In this document: piece after piece, positions 8,549 through 17,385 of the stretch | Numbering within the stretch: position 1 is the first letter of the stretch | Layout: each line of letters starts with the position of its first letter | DNA from: Vreelandella halophila | GTDB taxonomy: Bacteria > Pseudomonadota > Gammaproteobacteria > Pseudomonadales > Oleiphilaceae | Assembly (NCBI RefSeq): GCF_009856365.1 | Contig: NZ_WMEX01000011.1 | Coordinates: 1 to 47,195 of the forward strand | Direction of reading: 5' to 3' | Length of the DNA stretch: 47,195 bases | Notes under the pieces: generated by a model | Told to the model about the DNA's origin: nothing | Seen by the model: only the letters and a program-made list of their open reading frames with translations | Databases searched by the model: none | Translations under genes and position numbers: made by a program

Positions 8549-10006
8549 ATGATTGAATCACCACTGCTCGAGCGCGCGGAAGGCTACATTGGCGGCCAGT
8601 GGATCGGAAAGGGCAGCGGCGGCACGCTGAGCGTCACCAACCCCGCCACAGGCGAGACACTGGCCGAAGTGCCGGCTCTCGGCGCTGCAGAAACCGAGGA
8701 GGCCATTGCCGCAGCCTCCCGGGCCCTGAACCTGCAGGAGCCCGCATCCCTGGACGAGCGCCGCCGCTGGCTCGAGGGCGTGCGCGATGCATTGAAGGAA
8801 GAACGGGAGGAAATCGGCCGCATTCTCTGCCTTGAGCACGGCAAGCCGCTGAAGGAGGCCGTGGGTGAGGTGGACTATGCCGCCGGTTTCTTCAATTACT
8901 GCGCCAACTACATTGATCAGCTGGCGCCGCACACCATTCCGGAGACCCCCAAGGACTGCACCTGGACGGTTCACTACCGCCCGATAGGGGTGGCGGGGCT
9001 CATCACTCCCTGGAACTTCCCCATCGGGATGATCGCCAAGAAGCTTTCGGCGGCGCTGGCCGGTGGTGCCCCGAGTGTGATCAAGCCCGCCGAGGACACG
9101 CCGTTGACCATGATCGCCGCCTTCCGGGCCATACACGACCGGAAAGTGCTGCCCAAGGGCATGATCAACCTGGTCATGGGCCCGCCCAAGCCCATCGGCG
9201 ATACGCTGTGCCAGAACCCGGACGTAACCATGATCAGCTTCACCGGTTCCACCGGCGTGGGCCAGCACCTGATGCGTGAGTGTGCCGGCCGGGTGAAGAA
9301 GCTGGCGCTGGAGCTGGGTGGTAATGCCCCCTTTATCGTTTTTGATGACGCCGACGTTGATGACGCCATCACCCAGCTTATCGGTAACAAGTTCCGCGGC
9401 GGCGGCCAGACCTGTGTCTGCGCCAACCGTATCTTCGTGCAGTCCGGCATAGCGGATACCTTCGCGGAGCGGCTGGCTGAAAAAGTGGCGGCCCTGAAAG
9501 TGGGCGATGGCATGCAGGAAGGCACCGATATCGGTCCGCTCATCAACCAGGCCGGCTTCGACAAGGTGCGCCGCCATGTGAAGGATGCTCTGGACAAAGG
9601 CGGCACACTGAAAGCCGGTCAGCATCCGGACTCGTTGCCCGAGTCCGGCAGCCTTTTCTATCCGCCCACGCTGGTCACCGGTGTTACCCCGGACATGCAG
9701 TGCTGCGACGAGGAGACCTTTGGGCCCTTCGTGCCCATGGCCACCTTTGAGACCGAAGAAGATGTGCTGGCCGCCGCCAATGACACGGATTACGGCCTGG
9801 CCTCCTACCTGTTCACCAGGGACGAGGCCCGGGCGCAGCGGATGATCCCGGCCATGCGCTTCGGCCATGTGGGCTGGAACACCGGCACCGGCCCCACACC
9901 GGAAGCGCCCTTCGGTGGTATGAAGCTCTCCGGTGTCGGCCGTGAAGGTGGGCTGGAGGGCCTGTTCGAGTTCGTGGAACCCCAGACCGTGCCCAGGAGC
10001 TACTGA
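8549..10006 (+). CDS. gabD: Succinate-semialdehyde dehydrogenase-type aldehyde dehydrogenase
   Basis: A 485-aa aldehyde dehydrogenase close in length and pattern to GabD. It oxidises succinate semialdehyde (or glutarate semialdehyde) to the acid with NAD(P)+ in the cytoplasm. The catalytic Cys289 lies in GGGQTCVCANR and the general base Glu255 in LELGGNAPF; both match GabD positions within one residue. The nucleotide-binding Gly motif is SFTGSTGVGQ. A ribosome site-like AGGGG lies before the ATG. TATAGT at 8502-8507 may be its -10 box. The HemD-like gene starts two bases after its stop. No gabT aminotransferase is present, so the physiological substrate stays open. Confidence 0.9.
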   Translation: MIESPLLERAEGYIGGQWIGKGSGGTLSVTNPATGETLAEVPALGAAETEEAIAAASRALNLQEPASLDERRRWLEGVRDALKEEREEIGRILCLEHGKPLKEAVGEVDYAAGFFNYCANYIDQLAPHTIPETPKDCTWTVHYRPIGVAGLITPWNFPIGMIAKKLSAALAGGAPSVIKPAEDTPLTMIAAFRAIHDRKVLPKGMINLVMGPPKPIGDTLCQNPDVTMISFTGSTGVGQHLMRECAGRVKKLALELGGNAPFIVFDDADVDDAITQLIGNKFRGGGQTCVCANRIFVQSGIADTFAERLAEKVAALKVGDGMQEGTDIGPLINQAGFDKVRRHVKDALDKGGTLKAGQHPDSLPESGSLFYPPTLVTGVTPDMQCCDEETFGPFVPMATFETEEDVLAAANDTDYGLASYLFTRDEARAQRMIPAMRFGHVGWNTGTGPTPEAPFGGMKLSGVGREGGLEGLFEFVEPQTVPRSY

Positions 10007-10008
10007 TC

Positions 10009-10842
10009 ATGGCGGATGAGACGGTTGAGGGTGAGCCCCTGGCGGGGCTGCGGATTGCCCTGCCTGAAACCCGCCAGCTGGATGTGCTGGCGCAGATGGT
10101 CGAGCGCCGGGGTGCGGAAACCTGGCGTTGCCCGCTGGTCTCGATCCTGGATACCCCGGATCAGGAGGCCGTGCGGGCCTGGCTCGGGCGCTTTAATGCC
10201 GGTGCCATGGATGACCTGATCCTGCTTACGGGCGAGGGTCTTCGCCGTCTTTCCGCTGCGGCCGAGCGCGAGGGCTGCCATGAGGCCTTCGTAACAGCCC
10301 TGGCTGGCGTCCGGAAGATCACGCGTGGGCCCAAGCCCGTGAACGCCCTGCGTGAGCTGGGCCTGAAGAATGATCTCACGGCGGACGAGGCCACCACCGA
10401 TGGCGTGATCGCCACACTGCGCGAGCAGGATCTCGATGGTCGCACCGTGGGTGTTCAGCTCTACGGTGAGGAGCCCAATGAAAAGCTGACCGGTTTCCTG
10501 CGGCAAGAGGGCGCGGAAGTGGACACCGTGGCGCCCTACGTCTATGCCGACGAGAGCAACCGCGAACAGGTCGAGGCCCTGGCGCAGGGGCTGGTGCGGG
10601 GGGAGCTGGATGCCATCGCGTTCACCAGCCAGGCCCAGGTCAAGCGCCTTATGGACGTGGCGAAGGGCATTGGCATGCAGTCCGCAGTGGTCGAGGCACT
10701 GAACCGGCTCCTGGTGGTGGCGGTCGGGCCCATCGTGGCGGACAGGCTTGCCCAGTACAGCGTCGGCGTGGACGTCATGCCCGAGGAATCCTGGTTCATG
10801 AAGCCGATGGTTCGGGCCCTGATCGAGCGGCTTGCTGCTTGA
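10009..10842 (+). CDS. Uroporphyrinogen-III synthase (HemD) family protein
   Basis: A 277-aa protein with the two-lobed HemD fold: the start LAGLRIALPETRQLDVLAQM, a second lobe around LDGRTVGVQLYGEEPNEKL, and a C-terminal DAIAFTSQAQVKRLMDVA stretch typical of the family. HemD closes and inverts ring D of hydroxymethylbilane to make uroporphyrinogen III. It is an orphan here, without hemC or hemX, translated right after an aldehyde dehydrogenase. It is longer than usual HemD (about 250 aa), so it may be a paralogue with another role. Its 3' end overlaps the convergent MATE gene by 47 bases. Confidence 0.8.
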   Translation: MADETVEGEPLAGLRIALPETRQLDVLAQMVERRGAETWRCPLVSILDTPDQEAVRAWLGRFNAGAMDDLILLTGEGLRRLSAAAEREGCHEAFVTALAGVRKITRGPKPVNALRELGLKNDLTADEATTDGVIATLREQDLDGRTVGVQLYGEEPNEKLTGFLRQEGAEVDTVAPYVYADESNREQVEALAQGLVRGELDAIAFTSQAQVKRLMDVAKGIGMQSAVVEALNRLLVVAVGPIVADRLAQYSVGVDVMPEESWFMKPMVRALIERLAA

Positions 10843-12151
10843 GGTGAGCAATACCGCGCTTATACAGCAGCCAGGATGTTATGCCGGCGGCGATGTTGCC
10901 GAGCATGGCGCCGGTGAAGAGCCCGTTGAGCCCGCCGATCTGGCCGCCGATCCACAGCAGGGGCAGGAACCAGGCGAACAGCCGCAGCACTGAGATGACC
11001 AGGGCCCGCATGGGCAGCCCCATGGCGTTGCAGACCGAGACCATCAGCATGCAAACCCCCAGCCCGCTCCAGCTCACCGGCAGCCGCAGCAGGAAATCCG
11101 CCAGGTGCCCCTGCACCTCGGGGTCACTGGCCAGCAGCGAGGACAGGAGCCCGGACAGCAGCAGCCAGGCTGCGGCGATTCCGAGCTGGAGCAGGATCAC
11201 GAAACGCACCGCCAGCCAGACCAGCAGTTCCACCCGATCCGGCCGCCCCGCGCCCACGTAGCGACCGATCATCGGGGGCATGGCCATGGTCAGGGCCAGC
11301 ACCGCCACCAGGGAGAAGAACTCCAGGCGTGAGCCCAGGCCCCAGGCACCCACGGCGGACTCCCCGAAGGTGGCCACAAAGCCAGTGGCCAGCATGGCCG
11401 CAATGGGCGGCATCAGCTGGCTGAGCATGGCCGGGCCGGCAATGGAGCCCAGCTGGGCCAGTGCGGGCCGGATCGGCAATTCCGCCAGGAGGAAGGTGAT
11501 CCACTGGCGTGCGAAGAGTCGGGAGAAGACCACGAGAGTGCCGGTGCCGAACGCGACCACTGTCGCCCAGGCGGCGCCCGCGATGCCCCAGTCGAAGGTG
11601 AAGATGAACAGCGGGTCCAGGGCCACGTTGATCAGGCTGGTGATCACCATCATGGCCCCGGGCAGTTTCGTATCCCCGTGGGAGCGGCACAGGCTGTAGC
11701 CGAAATAGAGCACGGCGCCCAGCCATGCGGCGAACAGGAATGGCGGCCAGTAGGCGTCCAGCAGGGGCTGGAGGTCCTCGCTGCCGCCGAGCAGCGCCAG
11801 GATCCAGTAACGACCGAGCCAGATCGCCAGCGCCAGCAGCGCAATCAGCGCCGCGCCGGCGACCACCACCAGGCCGCCGAGCCGCCTGGCCCGGACCGGG
11901 TCATCCGCGCCCAGTACACGGGATATCACGGCGGTGGTCGCAATGCCGATACCGACCTGAACGCCGATGATGAACATCTGCAGTGGCACCGTGAAGCCGA
12001 GGGTTGCCAGCGGCTTGACGCCCAGCTGGCCGATGAAGGCACTGTCCACCAGCTGGTAGCTCATCAGAGCCAGCACGCCGAAAAGCATGGGCCATGTGAG
12101 ATGGAACAGTTCCCGGCCCGGGCGCGGGTTGTCCACGGAGGTGTTGATCAT
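10796..12151 (-). CDS. MATE-family efflux transporter
   Basis: A 451-aa inner-membrane protein of the MATE (MatE) family with about 12 helices in two similar halves. The first repeat shows TWPMLFGVLALMSYQLVDSA and FIGQLGVKPLATLGF, typical of NorM/DinF-like proteins. These exporters expel cationic drugs or metabolites with Na+ or H+ gradients. No ribosome site is obvious before the ATG at 12151. The gene converges on the HemD-like gene and overlaps it by 47 bases, so transcripts from both sides form complementary 3' ends. The substrate is unknown. Confidence 0.92.
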   Translation of the reverse strand: MINTSVDNPRPGRELFHLTWPMLFGVLALMSYQLVDSAFIGQLGVKPLATLGFTVPLQMFIIGVQVGIGIATTAVISRVLGADDPVRARRLGGLVVVAGAALIALLALAIWLGRYWILALLGGSEDLQPLLDAYWPPFLFAAWLGAVLYFGYSLCRSHGDTKLPGAMMVITSLINVALDPLFIFTFDWGIAGAAWATVVAFGTGTLVVFSRLFARQWITFLLAELPIRPALAQLGSIAGPAMLSQLMPPIAAMLATGFVATFGESAVGAWGLGSRLEFFSLVAVLALTMAMPPMIGRYVGAGRPDRVELLVWLAVRFVILLQLGIAAAWLLLSGLLSSLLASDPEVQGHLADFLLRLPVSWSGLGVCMLMVSVCNAMGLPMRALVISVLRLFAWFLPLLWIGGQIGGLNGLFTGAMLGNIAAGITSWLLYKRGIAHLKQQAARSGPEPSAS

Positions 12152-12228
12152 GGGTAACGTCGCGGCTCCACTGGCAGTGCGGAAGAGGGCATTATGCTAG
12201 CGGAGATGGTGGGGATTCACACACACAA

Positions 12229-12259
12229 AAGGGAAGGCCCTTTCTGAGTGCCTTCCCTT
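12229..12259 (-). terminator. Intrinsic terminator of the 55-aa gene
   Basis: AAGGGAAGGC and GCCTTCCCTT form a perfect 10-bp stem with an 11-base loop. On the minus strand it is followed by TTTTGTGTGTGTG, as expected for an intrinsic terminator. It lies 21 bases after the stop codon of the small basic protein. Confidence 0.8.
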
Positions 12260-12279
12260 ACGATTACCTGGCGTACCAG

Positions 12280-12447
12280 TTACTTGCGACGGAGTACCGC
12301 CTTGAGACTGCGCGTTTGAGCGGGGCGGGTCAGTGCTTCAAGCGTCATGTTGTCTTTGTTGGGACGGTTCACATCGGCCCGACGGGATGCCTCAACCGGC
12401 GCAGTACCGCGGCGGCGAACATCTGATTGAACGAATTTGGTGCGCAT
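12280..12447 (-). CDS. Small basic protein of 55 aa, unknown
   Basis: A short gene easily missed by annotation. It begins MRTKFVQSDVRRRGTAPVE and ends TRSLKAVLRRK, with many Arg and Lys and no membrane segment. Support comes from a near-perfect ribosome site, AGGAGGCG six bases upstream of the ATG, and a clear terminator just past the stop. The central stretch RRADVNRPNKDNMTLEALTR is more polar and Asn-rich. A net positive charge suggests nucleic acid or ribosome contact, but this is a guess. It lies alone between the MATE gene and the porin gene, with its own transcript on the minus strand. Confidence 0.75.
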   Translation of the reverse strand: MRTKFVQSDVRRRGTAPVEASRRADVNRPNKDNMTLEALTRPAQTRSLKAVLRRK

Positions 12448-12845
12448 GATTCGCCTCCTCTAAGGTTTCCGGTTGATGTTGGTCATTGGATCCGTCCTCC
12501 TGCTGCGGCAAAGTGAACCCCATGCGGAGGGACGGCGTATTGCCTCCCGTCAAGAGACATGACAATCATGCTCTCTTGTTTCCAATAGGAAAATACGGAA
12601 AGCTACTTAGCCTGCTCACTAAAAATCCCGGTCAGGCCCGTCATGCAGGGGAACCAATGACGGAGATCATAGTGAGGGATCAGTGTTTCGGGTTGATGAC
12701 AAATTAATTTTGCTTAACGGCAAATCCTGATCTACCCTCTTAGCATCCTCACCCAAGTGGGTGCAGAGGCGGGAAAACTCGGAGGCGCACAACAAGAAAT
12801 GCGTCACTGGGAAGTGAACCAGAAGAAACAGAGAGGATGATGACC
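12448..12845. other. 398-bp intergenic region before the porin
   Basis: No convincing gene is seen. The region holds a 12-bp hairpin at 12551-12578 with a GTTTCC tail, and it becomes AT-rich near 12695-12720, where the porin promoter would be expected, although no good -35/-10 pair stands out. A 73-codon open frame at 12486-12707 has no ribosome site and odd composition, so it is not called. The long leader fits porin genes, whose expression is usually controlled by regulators and small RNAs. Confidence 0.6.
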
Positions 12846-14111
12846 ATGAAAAAGAAGATTCTGGCCCTTGCGGTTAGTGGTGGTCTGGCAGCTGCACCCA
12901 TGGGTGCGATGGCAGCACCGGAAGTGTATGGCCTGATTGATATCGGCGTTGAAAGCTTTAATGACTCAGATGGTGTTGCAGCAAACGAACTCTTTGGTGG
13001 GTTGAACTCTGTTGATGGAACCAACTCGACCGATGGTTTTACCTCTGCAAGCCGTAGTGATGCCAAGGACTTTGAGCTTTCCAACGGCCTGCAGTCTCGC
13101 ATCGGCATCCGGGGCAGTGAAGAGCTGCCGGTAGCTGGTCTGACCGCATCCTACAACATGGAATTCGCGATTGACGTACTGGACGAAGATGGAGGTGGTA
13201 TTGGTAATGCCGTCGGGACCCGGCTGGGATGGGCCGCACTCGGTGGCGACTGGGGTAAGGTCAAAATTGGTTCGCAGTGGCAGGCACTCTATGAATTCGG
13301 TGGCTGGAACACGCATCGGACCGACGTCCATGGCTATGGGTCTTACTATTACACCACAAGCGCTCTGAGCAATTCGCTTTCCTATGGTTTCCGGCAAAGT
13401 AGTGCAATCAGCTATGAGTATGGTAGCGCGTGGGGCCACTCGGACCCGTTCGCCGCACAGATTACTCTTGGTGTTGGCGAAGGCAGTGACTCTGTAGGTG
13501 GTGAATATATCGGCACTAATACTGATGGCGAAACTGTCCAACTCAACAACAGCCAAGATGTTGCTAACGAAGAAGGCATTTCTTCCATTCAGGCCGCATT
13601 CCAGTACAGCTTCGATCAGCGAATCAGCGTTAACGCAGTTTATGTCAAAGAGTTTAACGACTATGATTCGGGCGCATACCAAGAAGCAGTAGTCAATAAC
13701 GCGAATAACACGGATCTTTACACTGCCGCTGATGCTCGCTCGGATGCAAGATCAGCTAATCAAGAACCTCAGCTGATCAACGTAGGCGCACGTTGGAGCG
13801 TGACAGACGCTCTGGAACTCACTGCAAACTACACTCAGGTTGATCTGGATAACGCTTCGGATGACAAGCGTGACAGTATCGCCGTGGCATCCTTCATGGA
13901 TTTCGGTGAAGGCCTGACAGGCCATCTTGGCTTTGCACAAGCTTCTGATGATGGGGATAAGGCCGACTTGGATCTCGACGTGTACGGTTACGTGAAGCAG
14001 GCTCTGTCGGATCGTACAGATGTTCGCCTCGAGCTTGAGCACGTGAAATACGACAATGCTCAGGACTCCAGCGCAACGGTCGCACTGGTCGCCCTGCAGC
14101 ACAACTTCTGA
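12846..14111 (+). CDS. Outer-membrane porin (Gram-negative porin family)
   Basis: A 421-aa porin of the general trimeric 16-strand type. The signal peptide is MKKKILALAVSGGLAAAPMG plus AMA, with cleavage before APEVYGLIDIGVE, the usual first strand. The rest alternates short beta strands and acidic loops and ends with VALVALQHNF, whose final Phe is the outer-membrane assembly signal. GAGAGG nine bases upstream supports the ATG at 12846 over two ATGs just before it. The many Asp and Asn residues in loops fit a salt-adapted host. Codon use is less GC-rich than in neighbours, as is common for highly expressed porins. Confidence 0.95.
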   Translation: MKKKILALAVSGGLAAAPMGAMAAPEVYGLIDIGVESFNDSDGVAANELFGGLNSVDGTNSTDGFTSASRSDAKDFELSNGLQSRIGIRGSEELPVAGLTASYNMEFAIDVLDEDGGGIGNAVGTRLGWAALGGDWGKVKIGSQWQALYEFGGWNTHRTDVHGYGSYYYTTSALSNSLSYGFRQSSAISYEYGSAWGHSDPFAAQITLGVGEGSDSVGGEYIGTNTDGETVQLNNSQDVANEEGISSIQAAFQYSFDQRISVNAVYVKEFNDYDSGAYQEAVVNNANNTDLYTAADARSDARSANQEPQLINVGARWSVTDALELTANYTQVDLDNASDDKRDSIAVASFMDFGEGLTGHLGFAQASDDGDKADLDLDVYGYVKQALSDRTDVRLELEHVKYDNAQDSSATVALVALQHNF

Positions 14112-14140
14112 TCACCCGATCGGAAGCAACTGCAGCACGG

Positions 14141-14167
14141 AACGGCACCCCTCGGGGTGCCGTTTTT
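14141..14167 (+). terminator. Intrinsic terminator of the porin gene
   Basis: AACGGCACCCC, loop TCG, GGGTGCCGTT followed by five Ts in total. It stands 30 bases after the porin stop codon. Confidence 0.95.
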
Positions 14168-14244
14168 GATTGTGGCCCCGGTGGCCTTGGAACACCGCCC
14201 CTTCGTACCCATCTCCTGTGTAAAGCCACCAACAGGAGAGCACC

Positions 14245-14790
14245 ATGCCACAGCATTTCGACGACGCCCCCGGCCTCTGCCATGAACCGGATGCGGAAAC
14301 GCAGCAGTATCGCCTGAATCACACCATGGTCCGCATCAAGGATCCGGAGAAAAGTCTGGATTTCTATACCCGTGCGCTGGGCATGCGTCTGATCCGGAAG
14401 CTGGACTTTGAGGATATGCAGTTCACCCTGTACTTTCTGGGCTATCTGCCCGAAGGGGGAGAGTCCGAGGTGCCATCAGACCCTGCGGCGCGCACGACCT
14501 ACAACTTCGGGCGTGAAGCGCTGATTGAGCTGACCCACAACTGGGGTGACGAGAAGGATCCGGACAAGCAGTTCCACAACGGCAATGAAGAGCCCAAGGG
14601 TTACGGGCACATCGGTGTGGCCGTGCCGGACGTGGAGTCCGCCTGCCAGCGCATGGAGACCCTGGGGGTACCCTTCCAGAAGCGGCCCAACGACGGCAAT
14701 ATGAAAGGCATTGCTTTCGTCAGGGATCCGGATGGCTACTGGGTGGAGCTCTTCCAGCCGGATTCGCTGGCGAAGATGGGCCGGGCCTGA
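14245..14790 (+). CDS. gloA: Lactoylglutathione lyase (glyoxalase I)
   Basis: A 181-aa glyoxalase I of the longer type. It isomerises the hemithioacetal of methylglyoxal and glutathione to S-lactoylglutathione in the cytoplasm. The first half contains NHTMVRIKDPEKSLDFYTRA with the first metal His, and the second half GYGHIGVAVPDVESACQRM with the second His; the Glu ligands lie in ALIELTHNWG and YWVELFQP. An N-terminal extension of about 25 residues precedes the domain. CAGGAGAG upstream is a good ribosome site. The stop is directly followed by the stop of the convergent EAL gene. Confidence 0.95.
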   Translation: MPQHFDDAPGLCHEPDAETQQYRLNHTMVRIKDPEKSLDFYTRALGMRLIRKLDFEDMQFTLYFLGYLPEGGESEVPSDPAARTTYNFGREALIELTHNWGDEKDPDKQFHNGNEEPKGYGHIGVAVPDVESACQRMETLGVPFQKRPNDGNMKGIAFVRDPDGYWVELFQPDSLAKMGRA

Positions 14791-17058
14791 TCAGGCCGCT
14801 GGCTGCTCGAACAGCTCATGGATGGGCGCGGGCCGGGCGATCCCGAAGCCCTGCCCGTAATCCACGCCAAGCTGCCGGAGGGCCTCGATGAGGTCCTCAC
14901 CTTCCACGAACTCCGCAATGGTGCGCAGGCCCATGCTGCGGGCCACCTCGCAGATGGCGCGTACCATGCTCTGGTCCTGGTGGTTGGCCAGAAGATCCCG
15001 CACAAAGATCCCGTCAATCTTGACGAAATCCAGCTCGAAGCTGCGCAGGTAGTCAAAGGTTGCCAGCCCCGTTCCGAAGTCATCCAGGGAGACGCTGCAG
15101 CCCAGTTCGCGCATGGCGCGGACCTGTGCGACAGCGGCGGAGCGGTTACCGATCTGTTCCGTCTCGGTGATCTCAAAGCTGATCTTGGCGGGGGGAACAC
15201 CGGCAACCCGGAGTTCCTGGTCAATGAAGGCCACCAGCTCCGGGTTGGAAAGGGAGGTCCCTGCCAGATTGATGGCGCATTTGGCCGTGCTTTCGAGCCA
15301 TGTTGGATTGGCGGCCAGGGTTCTCAGGGTGGCGCGGATCACCCATTGGTCAATCTCGCCCATGAAGCCGAAGGTCTCCGCCACCGGCAGGAAGCCACCC
15401 GGGCTGACCAGTTCCCCGTCGCGCTCGCGCAGGCGTACCAGTATCTCGTAATGCAGACCGGTATCCTGGGGTAGGAACGGCTGGATCCGCTGTGCGAAGA
15501 GCTCCAGGCGCTCCTCGGTCAGTGCGGATTTGAGCCGTTCGATCTGCTGGGTTGTGGCGTGGCGTTCTGAGATCAGGGTGCGGGTGTTCTCAATGATGTG
15601 GATGCGTGGCGAATGCTGCTCGGCCTGGTGTGCGGCCTGCGTGGCGGCGCTGAGATAGTGGATGGGGTCCTCAAGGTTGCCGTCCAGCGGCGCTGCGCCA
15701 ACGGTAACGCGGATCTGGGTCTGGTGCCCGCCGGGCTCCAGTACACTGCCGTCGAAGTCGGTGTAGAGTGACTCCAGCTTCCGGTACAGCACGGCTGTGG
15801 ACTCTGCCGGTATCAGCAGAACAAAGGTGGCGTCCGCGATGCGGGCGGGCATGGCCCTGGGCCCGGTTGTCCCCATGAGCCGGGCTGCCAGCTGGCGCTC
15901 CAGTGCATGACTGGCCTCGAACCCCAGCAGTTCCTCGATGCGATCCGCTTCAAGGACCCGGAGATAGACCAGCCAGTCGGGCGCCCTGTCGCTTTGACTG
16001 CGGTCATCCAGTGCGGCCCTGAGGTCCTCGGTGAAAGCCCGGTCGTTGCGCAGTCCGGTCAGGAAATCCGTTCGCGCCTGTTCCTGGAAACCCTGTATCA
16101 GCCGGGTCCGCTCCGCCGTGATGGCGGACAGCACCTGGCACATGACCGCCAGACCGCCCACCAGCAGCAGTGAACGGATCAGGTCCGGGAGTGTGATGAT
16201 GTGGGGAAGGCCGCCCATGCCATTGAGGGAAAGCCCCAGGAATACGCCCACGAAGACCGGGATGGCAACCAGCCCACTGGGCGGTCTGGTCTGGAGAATG
16301 AACCAGCACAGCAATGGGAAAAAGGCGAAGCCAATGGCGGTGGAGTAGGAGCTTTCATTGAGACCATGCACCAGCAGTACCATCAGGATCAGCCCTGAGG
16401 TAAGGAGCAACCAGATCCAGGGCATGCGCTGCATCCAGTCGAGCCGGATCTGCTGGAAAAAGTAGCGGGGATTGCTCAGCAGTGAATAGGTCAGCGGTGC
16501 GAACAGGATGATGCCCAGGGCCTCGAACGCCAGGTACACGAATACGGTGTCGTGGAGCGCGGCCGCTCCGGCTACCGAGCTGCCCAGACGATAGCCGACG
16601 GCTCCGAACAGGGACGTGACGAGCCCCCCGGCAAGGGCCGCCCGGGTGTAGAGGGCGATGAGTTCGGAAAAGGGACCCTTCTTCTGGCCCAGACGCCAGA
16701 ACCGCCGTATCAGGAAAGCGCCGGTTGCCGCCCCCAGGCACTGACCGGTTGCTGCCAGAGCAGCCAGCACAGGAGGTGAGCCGTCGAGCCACAGGAGCCA
16801 GATAAAGAAAACGGGCGTCAGGACCAGCAGGGCGCGATAGCCCAGCGCCGCGGTGGCGCCGATGAAGATCCCGGCTGGTGGCCAGAGGGCGGACATCGAC
16901 TGGTCACCGATGGTGAACCAGCGTGATGCTTCGGCGCTGGCGATCAGGACGAGGGCAAGGGTGATCCAGCCCAGAGGCGATCGCCAATGGGTGCTCACGG
17001 GGCCATAGGCAGAGGGGGCCTGCGCTGCTCCGATCAGAGTGCTGGGTGTTGGCAACAT
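14791..17058 (-). CDS. MASE1-GGDEF(degenerate)-EAL cyclic-di-GMP phosphodiesterase
   Basis: A 755-aa membrane signalling protein. Residues about 30-310 form a MASE1-type sensor with about eight helices (SALWPPAGIFIGATAALGY). A GGDEF-like domain follows at about 335-500, but its signature is lost (ARIADATFVLLIP), so it cannot make cyclic-di-GMP. The EAL domain at about 512-745 keeps the catalytic pattern: YEILVRL in place of EAL, INLAG, EITET, SLDDFG, VKIDG, AEFVE and a final GQG. It is therefore likely an active phosphodiesterase that lowers cyclic-di-GMP in response to a membrane signal, favouring motility. It may be co-transcribed with the 75-aa gene upstream. Confidence 0.93.
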   Translation of the reverse strand: MLPTPSTLIGAAQAPSAYGPVSTHWRSPLGWITLALVLIASAEASRWFTIGDQSMSALWPPAGIFIGATAALGYRALLVLTPVFFIWLLWLDGSPPVLAALAATGQCLGAATGAFLIRRFWRLGQKKGPFSELIALYTRAALAGGLVTSLFGAVGYRLGSSVAGAAALHDTVFVYLAFEALGIILFAPLTYSLLSNPRYFFQQIRLDWMQRMPWIWLLLTSGLILMVLLVHGLNESSYSTAIGFAFFPLLCWFILQTRPPSGLVAIPVFVGVFLGLSLNGMGGLPHIITLPDLIRSLLLVGGLAVMCQVLSAITAERTRLIQGFQEQARTDFLTGLRNDRAFTEDLRAALDDRSQSDRAPDWLVYLRVLEADRIEELLGFEASHALERQLAARLMGTTGPRAMPARIADATFVLLIPAESTAVLYRKLESLYTDFDGSVLEPGGHQTQIRVTVGAAPLDGNLEDPIHYLSAATQAAHQAEQHSPRIHIIENTRTLISERHATTQQIERLKSALTEERLELFAQRIQPFLPQDTGLHYEILVRLRERDGELVSPGGFLPVAETFGFMGEIDQWVIRATLRTLAANPTWLESTAKCAINLAGTSLSNPELVAFIDQELRVAGVPPAKISFEITETEQIGNRSAAVAQVRAMRELGCSVSLDDFGTGLATFDYLRSFELDFVKIDGIFVRDLLANHQDQSMVRAICEVARSMGLRTIAEFVEGEDLIEALRQLGVDYGQGFGIARPAPIHELFEQPAA

Positions 17059-17069
17059 GCCGCTGTCGG

Positions 17070-17297
17070 TTAACCTGCTTTGTTGAGTCTTACTTCAGGG
17101 AGCCCCGGCAGCGGGAAAAGGATCCGGTTGAGTGTTTTTACCGCATCCAGGTAATCGGCGAACTCGTCCAGCTGTCCTCCCGCCTCATGGCGCAGGGCAT
17201 AGGTTTCGAGTTCGGGCTGGCCGTGACCGTTCGTCTCGGTGATACGAACGACAGTATACCCTTGGATGCATTCAAGTGTTTCCTCACTGACCGGCAT
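17070..17297 (-). CDS. Small hypothetical protein, 75 aa
   Basis: A 75-aa acidic soluble protein beginning MPVSEETLECIQGYTVVRI. GAGGT four bases upstream of the ATG supports translation. It stands 11 bases upstream of the EAL gene on the same strand, so it may be its operon partner. No family is recognised. The frame is short but has no better competitor, and its codon use is like that of the neighbours. Confidence 0.6.
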   Translation of the reverse strand: MPVSEETLECIQGYTVVRITETNGHGQPELETYALRHEAGGQLDEFADYLDAVKTLNRILFPLPGLPEVRLNKAG

Positions 17298-17335
17298 ATC
17301 GACCTCGTGCTGATCGCCAGAATCCTGTTTCGACT

Positions 17336-17385
17336 ATTCTGGTGCCAGTCCCACCCGGCTCCTACGGTAACTTCGTTACCAGAAT
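17336..17385. promoter_or_regulatory. Nested inverted repeats upstream of mqo
   Basis: ATTCTGGT (17336-17343) pairs with ACCAGAAT (17378-17385), and inside the second arm GGTAAC (17366-17371) pairs with GTTACC (17375-17380). The two structures share ACC and exclude each other. They lie between the divergent 75-aa gene and mqo, so they may be operators or a leader structure. Confidence 0.4.

Noticed and set aside
12486-12707. 73-codon open frame before the porin
   Set aside because: No ribosome site, mixed composition, and it spans a hairpin; there is no sign of coding.
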